Assembly: GCA_012656075.1 (NCBI GenBank)
Contig: JAAKBF010000125.1
Location: 62,001-126,000, forward strand
DNA from: Phytophthora hibernalis
Taxonomy: Eukaryota > Oomycota > Peronosporomycetes > Peronosporales > Peronosporaceae
Length of the DNA stretch: 64,000 nt
Reading direction: 5' to 3'
Part shown: positions 56,890 to 64,000 of the stretch, one piece after another
Layout of the letters: every line of letters begins with the position of its first letter
Numbering within the stretch: position 1 is the first letter of the stretch
Program-made: the position numbers and the translations under genes
The notes under the pieces: model-generated
The model's input: the letters and a program-made list of their open reading frames with translations, nothing else
Databases searched by the model: none
What the model was told of the DNA's origin: nothing

Positions 56890-57758
56890 GTAAATTGGCC
56901 GACAACGGCAGACACGGTCGACAATGGTGTGGACCACGCCGATTTTCTCTGGGAGGTATTTTGGGTCAAAACCAGATAATCGTCGAAGGACGCAGCGAGC
57001 AAGGGGCGCCGGCCCCTGAGCAAGCCGCAGACGCCGCCATGACCCCCAACCAAGACCAAGGGGTGCTCAAGGCACATAGTTTGCGACTACCATTCATAAT
57101 CTGTCGCAGAAACCTCCCCAGATGATATTGTAGCCCCGGCAGGACGGCAGACAGGCTGACCGACCAGGTAAGACATCCGCTGCGGTTTGCTTTCAGGCGA
57201 CGCAGTCAATACACAAGGCTACACAGTGCAAACGTTAACGCTGATCAGAAGAAGAGCACGTAGTGATATTAAGTGCAAAGAAGAAAAGCTTTCAAATTCA
57301 GTTTAGCGTTCCAATGTTCTTGCTAAGATATCGGTACCTGAAGAATTGCATTGCATCGCGCACTCATGTATTAACCCCTCGCGCAGTCTTTCATGACAGG
57401 AACTCATCAAAGAAGACGAGAACCCCAATTCTACAATTGTAGCTGTCGCGCAGGCTAAAAGTACTGTACGTCCTGTACCAGTAGTGTCGAGGAGACAACC
57501 ACGGTTCAATCCGGTTTTGGACGAGCAAGTGAAGCGCATATATCTGGTCACCACACTGTTCCGGATCAAATATGGTGACAGTAATAGTCACTGGACAGCA
57601 AATTACCCGCACCAGTGGTTGTTGTTGACATTGATGACCATTAACAATGCCGGCGGGTTTTCCAGGTTCTTTTCGTAGCTGAACGCCGGTTGGTTTTCTG
57701 CAGGCACTGGATCCCGGAATGAAAGCTGAAATATATTCGCGGGCACTGCAACAGCGAA
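56890..57758. other. Flank of the gypsy insertion: older retroelement or decayed repeat DNA
   Basis: No intact gene. 56895-57125 could be the continuing leader and gag start (MTPNQDQGVLKAHS near 57041) of the outer element interrupted by the gypsy insertion. 57390-57680 is open on both strands but without recognisable content. Confidence 0.35.
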
Positions 57759-59097
57759 CTAATTTTGACGATACAGCCTGATCAAATTTGACGATACAGC
57801 CTGGGTTCTGCCCAGGCAGGCTTCGTCTACTTGTTGCTTCCCACAAAACTTCACCAAAAACCACCGCTCGTGTAGTACTGGCAGCCGAAGAAGATTATTA
57901 CTCATATCCTCTGTAGTCATGCGTATATCGTCAGCAAAACCATCTAAAGAGGTGAAACACGCATGATTTTCAGACGCCACCCAACGAAGTGCACCGTCAA
58001 GCTCATCATAGCGATCGAGAAGTCGGTACCAGATTATCATTGCATCAATTGTTTCCACGCAATATGTTGTACCGCAAACGGTGACATCAAGGGCTTTGCG
58101 TTCAAAAGGTACTCCGCGTGTTTTCTTCTACCTCACTCAAAATCCATCGATCTGTTTACCACACATCTTCAACGTAGATTCTGGCAAGATATCAACAAGG
58201 TCGGTTGCAGGTGTCGGTTGCTTCTTCGTTTTGACAGCAACAGAAACACTTGCACGCGAAATTTTGCACACCTTCAGCTTCCGAATTCGCGAAGCATACT
58301 CGACGTATGGCGCGCCAGCCCGGATAGCGTCGATAAGCAGTTGTAGTGAGAAAAGGAGAGGCCCCTTGCTGCCTTGCTCGGGTTGGTCAGATACGGGTGT
58401 GCTCTAATCAGGAATAGAGTCAGACAAATCACTAGAAATATCCACCTCATCGACACACTCATGAGATTGAAGAGGGGTTTCAGCTGCTAGTCGTGCATCC
58501 TGAACCTAAGCTTCTTGCTCAAAATTGGGTACTTCGTCATCGACGCGCTCTGTACTTGCGGGCTTACAAGGCGATGCAATCGAGACAGTTGTAGGCTCTT
58601 CTGAAAGGGCTGCGGACAAGTCGGCTGTATCAGAATGTTGTTCTTCTTGCTCGTTCGGATCCTGCCCATCATGACCAGGAATTCCTCTTGACCAGTAATA
58701 CTCTAGAAACCGTTTAATCCAGCCTCGCTGGGTTTTATCTTTATCCTTGAGCAATTCAAACGCCTCAATATGACCGCGGCAGTAACGCAGGAGCTCTCCA
58801 TGAGTGGCAACACCGCCGTCGCGTCGACAGTTGTCGTAATAATCCAACACACGCTGTTCGTACGGCTTCTCCTCCGTGGACGCCCCCACCTTCTTACTAA
58901 AACGCCCGTTGATTTGACTTGGATCTTTAATGTAGTTGAGTTGTGGATCAGAAAGTTTCTCACGCCAGCCAAGCAGGGTGACTTGGTGCACATTCAGCTC
59001 TTTGACAGCTTGGGCAAGAGTCCAATGCTTGTTCTGTTGCCAGATCTTCAACTTCTTAACCCCCCATCCTCAAGCGATTTTTAGCCATTTTAACCCG
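57759..59097 (-). pseudogene. Helix-turn-helix transposon-type gene, decayed
   Basis: Minus strand. The best part is 59097-58506: after correcting a G run near 59067, MAKNRLRMGG leads to KIWQQNKHWTLAQAVKELNVHQVTLLGWREKL, a helix-turn-helix, then VLDYYDNCRRDGGVATHGEL and RGWIKRFLEYYWSRGI, resembling the CENP-B/HTH modules of transposon proteins. An acidic linker follows. Further downstream, coherent but broken frames continue (58440-58150, VCKISRASVSVAVKTKKQPT; 58058-57759, ETIDAMIIWYRLLDRYDELD). No catalytic triad was found, at least two stops remain after run corrections, and the family is not identified. It may be a relic of an oomycete-specific mobile gene. Confidence 0.45.
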
Positions 59098-59226
59098 GCG
59101 CCCGGCGCTTAACATGTTGTTAAATACTATATGTTAAAACCAGGCTAATCTTGGTTTTTGTATTGCCTGTAGTAAGAACTATGTACATTTATGTACTGCG
59201 GGAAGTTGACCTGGTCGACCATGATT

Positions 59227-59423
59227 GAGAACTACTCGAATGGATGCAGAACTACTCGAATCGATACAGAACTACTCGAGTGATTCAGAACTACTTGAAT
59301 GGATGCAGAACTACTCGAACAGATTCAGAACAACTCGAATGCATTCAGAACTACTCGAAGCTATTCATAACTACTCGAATGCAGAACTACTCGAATGGAT
59401 TCAGAACTACTCGAAGGGATTCA
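59227..59423. repeat. 20-bp minisatellite, about 10 copies
   Basis: Tandem units of consensus CAGAACTACTCGAATGGATT, mostly 20 bp, with one 19-bp and one 16-bp unit and scattered substitutions, so the array is imperfect and probably old. It sits between the HTH gene remnant and the Crypton remnant. Open frames across it are by-products of the repeat. Confidence 0.93.
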
Positions 59424-59569
59424 GTGGGTTTACGCTTGGTAATACAATTTTCTACTTCTCGATCTATCTTTCCACACTGTTGTAAGAAGCATACTGAATT
59501 GCTTTCACGACTATTTTTGCAGTTTCTCCTCTCAGATCAGCCCAGAACGGCAAAAGATGATACATTCTA

Positions 59570-61567
59570 CTACAATAGAATTTTGGTCTCATCGGGGGCT
59601 GGGTCCTCAATCTGATCTACTGCTACCCCCGCTCGGTAAGCAACTATCAGATCCTTAAACGCTCCGTCGCGGTGAAGACAACGAAGCTGCTTTAACAAAC
59701 CCGACCCGATCTTGCGCTTGATTCCTCGTGACTGCAAGAATACGGAGTCTGCATAACTACTGCACATTGGATCCAACTTAAAACCGCGAGACAGGAACAG
59801 CTTCATGGACGCAACGATCTGCTTTGACTGGGACTTGTACTGCCGATCATCGCACGCATCCTACAGCCGTGGGGTCTTCGTGTACCACTCGAACCAGACC
59901 GCGGTAGCATATTATGGAGAGGATTTTCTTTGGGTTTCTTGCAAATAGATCCGGACGTGTCCGCGGGAGGCACTGCGTCATTGATGAAATCGCTTTCCGA
60001 TACCGCAGTAGATATATGAGTTTGATGAATGTTTCTCTAGCCTTGCGAGCCGCGATGAAAGCTCCCGGTTAGCTTCCAACAGCTGTGATATGACTGTGTT
60101 TTGGTGGTTTATCAGTTGAATTTCACGTGTAAACGGTTCTTTCTCATCTTCAACGGGTTGGTTCGACTTCTGCTTAATTTTGATGCTCCACGAAAGTAGT
60201 TCAGGCATCGACACACCCTGCGCGAAAAGACACGTCCGAATCCGATACGCAAACGGACTCGTAGGGTACCTCTCATTGGTCTCATGGAAGTGTTTGATCA
60301 AAATAGCCGTCAGCAAATCTGTGACTTGACTGTCAATATTCGATGACGAATCGTCAAAGTGTCTGCCTGTAGAAAAAGTTCACAACCGAGATGACGAATC
60401 TTGGTTCTAGTGTGGCGGAGTCAAAAAGTGCAAGAGTCGGAATACAGAGGTTTTCCGTGGACTTCCAGTCTCTGAGAACCTTAGATACTTTCATGTCTTC
60501 ACTCGTCGTGTTAAATACGTATGCGAACGCCTTGTTCGTTGCAGTCATGTTCCTGTTGCCGCCATCGAAGATCCACTGGGCGCTTAATGTAGCGTCTCCA
60601 TTTGCATGCTGAGCATCCCCACGCCTGAAAGAGTGCGACGAGAGATTCGATGTAATATCAGCTTTTGACTGTTGAGAGGACGCTGTCTTGAAAACTATGT
60701 TTACATATCCCAGTAACTTGATCGGAGCAGGGCCTTGTCTTGCCGAGGTCGACAACTCAATATTGTCCGCTTCATCTTCATCTTCACAATTGAGCAGATC
60801 TTCTATTAGCGAGATGTCGTTTTCCATCGTCGTAGGCGCATCGTCATCGTTCTCAAATAGTTGCTGGACACTGAGCACCGACAAAATCGGAAACGATTGC
60901 ATAGCTAAAGCCATTGCAAGGACATGAATCTGGCACGAAACAAACGAGGACTTGTCGGGGTATAGTGATAGACCTTGCTCTTCTGACGTTTTCGTGCGGA
61001 TGAGCCTCATGAACAGCACATTGTCGGAAGCCACAGAGCGATTGCACTTCTGGATGAACGCGAGGTCCGACGCCCGACCAAACGCATACCACATGATAGC
61101 AAGAAGTGCAGCATGTTGGTATTCCTTTTCATTTGTAGCGTCGTAGTACAGACCATCGATGAGTGACCGCAGGTCCGTGTTGGTACAGGCAGAAGCCTTG
61201 TTTACCAGGTCCACTTGTTGACGCTTCAGGCAGTGCCGCTCCAAAATTCGGCCCATTTTAAAAAGCTTCTGCTCGATGACCGAGGATGTTGGGGGAAATC
61301 CTCCAGCCACCAGTTTTTTACGTTCTGGTAGTAGCTCATGACCGTGTTCCGCTACCACAGTTCGCCACCTTTGCCAGACGAGAAGGTCAGACACATAGCA
61401 AAGCGGTCCATGAGCTTCGCGAAAACGGCACCGCGGCTGTCAGCATGAAGTGTAGCTCTGATGAACTCGATGTTAGTGTTCTTTGAAGTCAAGAATGTCT
61501 TGAATATGTTGATAGCTGTAGAGAGCGCGCGCTTTGTCTTCTTGGGTGCTAGATCTTGAAGGCTCAT
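59570..61567 (-). pseudogene. Crypton tyrosine-recombinase transposon gene
   Basis: Minus strand: N-terminal core-binding part 61567-61352 (KKTKRALSTAINIFKTFLTS, MDRFAMCLTFSSGKGGEL), then 61340-60354 and a C-terminal extension 60360-59978. The tyrosine recombinase set is visible: Arg in YAFGRASDLAFI, His and Arg in SSHSFRRGDAQHANGD, and the nucleophile Tyr in NKAFAYVFNTTSED. The downstream frame 59806-59570 (MKLFLSRGFKLDP ... VDQIEDPAPDETKILL) resembles the C-terminal module seen with oomycete Cryptons. A TAG after GELW (near 61350) and several frame breaks remain; some are run errors, others may be true decay. Cryptons integrate without terminal repeats, so boundaries cannot be set. Confidence 0.75.
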
Positions 61568-63270
61568 TCTTTCTTTCAGTCAAATGTCGGCAAGACGTCG
61601 GTTGGTTGCTGGATATTCGGTTGATACGCGAATGATTTACTTTTAGTATTCCTCTCAGCATGTCCTCGTGCAGTGGCCGACAAGATATGTCGGCCATTCA
61701 TTTCTTTGGGGCTTAACCTAACCCTAATTGCCTGATTGGATAAAACTCTGTTGGTGTCGTCACAATTTGCGTAGTATAAAACAGCACAAATCAAGGCTGT
61801 CGGCAGAATAGCGATATTTTTACATATCAGAGCTCGCAAATCGGTGCCCAAAGTCGGGTAATACATGTACCCACCCGTACCTGTGTGTCTCATAGGTGGG
61901 TATGGGTACCCGAGTTGGTTATATTGGTGGTGGGTGGGTGTGGGTGGCCCGATCAAGTGTGGTGGAAGCCATGAATAGAAATTATATCCGTAAATGCTAC
62001 CGGTAGTTGAAACCTACCGGTATTTAAACAGGCATGGGTGTTGTTGAGGACAGAATTACGTGAATTCGAGTGGACTCTTGCCTAAAATACGTGAATTTAT
62101 TTCTGTCGCTGAAAATGGGTCGTGGTCTCTTGTGTATTGGTGATGTATGGTGAGTAACGGATACCCGAATTATCCATGTCAGATTGGCGGGTCGGGTATG
62201 GGAATCCGGTTTGGATTGTAGGACTGGGTGGGTAGTCCATTAATTTACGATTGCGACCTCTGGTCCATACCTCCACAGGTATTCCCAGTAAAAAGCTGAA
62301 GCTGTCGCGTGATGCTATCGGTTTTCGGTAAGTTTATTTTAAACTACTTCGAAGTATTTTTATACTTTAAAGTATTAAAAATCTGTTTAAAACAGATTTT
62401 ATTATCTCGCGGTGACCCTAACAACCCCGCGAATTCTGCCCTTATCTTCGGTTTTGTTATCGGTAGTGATATCCCTTTTGGGTCAACCGCTGCGCAGGTA
62501 CGCAACTCGCAAATCCTGTTTTGGGGCCGTATTTTTAAAAAATCTGTTTTGGGGTCGTATCAAAAGAAGTGTTAGTTCAAATCATACCACCTTTCGCAAA
62601 ATATCCGCAATGCATCCAGTAGCCAAGTGTATAGTAACAGTATGTAATATTGTTGCTCTGGCCAACAACTAAGGGCGATGACAGTAGTATCAGGACGACA
62701 GCGGCCGCAGGATGGCAGCAGCGACAGGACGGTGACAGCAGGAAGATGCGGGGCACTTGCGGCACCGTGACTAGCTGGCCGACCCGCTAGAAGGTCGTAG
62801 TCACCTGGCTGCAGACGATCGCGTGCCCGCAAGGCCGTACGGAGGAGGGATGGTACCGACTGTGGGGAAGAACCGAAGGCGAGGCGATATGGACGACAAA
62901 TGAACGGCTGTCCGAAAACAGCGAGCAGTCAACCAACGGAGATAGGACGGTGTAGGAACAGAGAAAGCAGCTTAGTTTTCAAGAGAGTCACAAGAAGCGT
63001 CGCCGTAATACAAACTACTCTCTCCTGTTTGTCGTTCCTGAGAAGGACGTGAAGCCCTCACTACAAAGCACAGACATAGCTGACAGAGTAAGTCCAAAGC
63101 GTGAGCAGTGTTATATAGGTAGACGAACCCCGTGGTCGTGAGCGGGCTTGGCAGCCCGCCACCAGATCAAGAGAGGAATCTGAATTCCGCGAGTACATTA
63201 ACCCCGCCTACGGAATGGTTTCAGCAACGGTAGGATTGTAAAGTATTAAGAGCTTCCGGCCACGTAATCA
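61568..63270. other. Non-coding repeat-rich region
   Basis: No gene supported. 61855-61950 and 62150-62235 are G/T-rich with recurring GTGGGTA/GGGTACCCG words. 62300-62560 is AT-rich with an inverted repeat and a 28-bp-spaced duplication, listed separately. 62690-63240 shows no signal. Probably decayed transposon ends. Confidence 0.4.
62378..62560. repeat. Short inverted repeat and tandem duplication
   Basis: AAAATCTGTTT (62378-62388) is followed after one base by its reverse complement (62390-62400). CTGTTTTGGGGCCGTAT (62516-62532) is repeated with one substitution at 62544-62560, a 28-bp offset. ATCTGTTT is shared between the two structures. Confidence 0.75.
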
Positions 63271-63916
63271 CTATGCGAAAATTATAGACAGGCCTCCACC
63301 AATTTTATTTGAGATTGATGTCCTGTCTGCAAGCCTGTAACGAACCGAAGATGAACCTGTGTTCGCTGCTTTTCGAGCGAACCGGTAAAACCCCATGATC
63401 CAGGTTCTTAAATTTTTAAGCTTGTAGTTGCCTTGCAGGGTCTGATACAGGAGACGGATTCGCTGGCAATTTTTGCGTTGTTGCCGATGCCAAGAGTCGG
63501 ATAACTTCTTCATCTCTTGTCCGCTTATGTGTGTCTTCCGAAGATGTATTATTTGAAGTAATTCCATGCACTTCTTTCAAATGTTTCGTTGCGCGCGAAG
63601 TCTTCCCACCATACATCACCTGGATAGCTTCAATATCTCGACAAATATGCGCAGCACGACAAATACAGACATGGACAAATGGATCATTCATCGGTTGAAC
63701 GCGTACACACCATCTGAATATAAAAGAGCGTTCGTTGGGTGTAGGTGGTGTAACCACGAATCCTGGTATGGGACGATAACTTTCAACCGCCCTCGCCACC
63801 TCAGCGGGGACCTCATCTGTTGTGGTCGAGACTGTCGATCCCCCAGCGACTGCCGAGTTGTACTGATATGTGTGAATCCACCACCGCCTTGGGCAGGAGT
63901 GACGGTGGAAACACAC
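63271..63916 (-). pseudogene. BED-type zinc finger of an hAT-like transposase, truncated
   Basis: Minus strand. VHVCICRAAHICRDIEAIQV followed by TSRATKHLKEVHGI has the C-x-C ... H-x4-H spacing of BED-like fingers found at the N-terminus of hAT transposases. The frame continues only to about 63300 with low-complexity content. No RNase-H-like core or hAT dimerisation domain is present in the window. It could also be a free-standing BED-finger gene. 63917-64000 shows nothing. Confidence 0.4.
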
Positions 63917-64000
63917 TCCAAGCCAGCATGTTGCTCGCTGGCTGAAGTAGGCAGTTCATATCGTGGACGCTGAGAGCGGGGGTTCATCTGTGAGTACCAT

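Noticed and set aside
59225..59615. Short proteins across the minisatellite
   Set aside because: Open frames result from the 20-bp tandem repeat and lack coding character.

Overview
The window looks like nuclear DNA of an oomycete, most likely Phytophthora or a close relative. This is inferred from gene content and style: compact genes, introns of about 55-125 nt that usually begin GTACG/GTACGT, an oomycete-type START-FYVE protein, a PUFA elongase, a diaminopimelate-pathway decarboxylase, and Ty3/gypsy, copia, PiggyBac, pogo-like and Crypton transposons. The species cannot be named from the sequence alone.

Layout. (1) 1-23.3 kb is gene-dense: a very large UBA/RanBP2-zinc-finger protein (minus, runs off the left edge), an ankyrin-repeat protein, a PIG-V GPI mannosyltransferase, a double-PHD-finger protein, mitochondrial initiation factor IF-2, a full-length ABCA-type ABC transporter and diaminopimelate decarboxylase. 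(2) 23.4-30.5 kb is a transposon island: a PiggyBac-like element with an upstream chromodomain frame, joined in frame to the reverse transcriptase of a truncated copia element, then a complete pogo/Tc1-mariner-type element with 20-bp terminal inverted repeats and TA target duplications. (3) 30.9-50.2 kb is gene-dense again: PUFA elongase, a Cys-rich type I membrane protein, a coiled-coil protein, a mucolipin-type TRP channel, an EBAG9-like membrane protein, a signal-peptide-peptidase-like protease, a MED15-like Mediator subunit, a START-FYVE protein, a roughly 980-residue membrane protein of unknown function and cardiolipin synthase. (4) 50.4-64 kb is repeat-rich: a gypsy chromovirus bounded by 187-bp LTRs and a 5-bp target duplication, carrying a heat-shock-element-like motif in its LTR and an extra antisense gene, followed by decayed HTH, Crypton and BED-finger transposon genes and a 20-bp minisatellite.

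A general caution. Almost every break in a recognisable reading frame, in housekeeping genes and transposons alike, is repaired by lengthening a mononucleotide run by one base. I therefore read most frameshifts as homopolymer undercalls in the assembly, not as pseudogenisation, and annotate across them.

The most unusual object is the antisense reading frame at 55.2-56.5 kb inside the gypsy element. It appears to combine a chromodomain-like segment with a Cys/His/Asp hydrolase-like segment, in an element whose LTR holds a near-perfect heat shock element.
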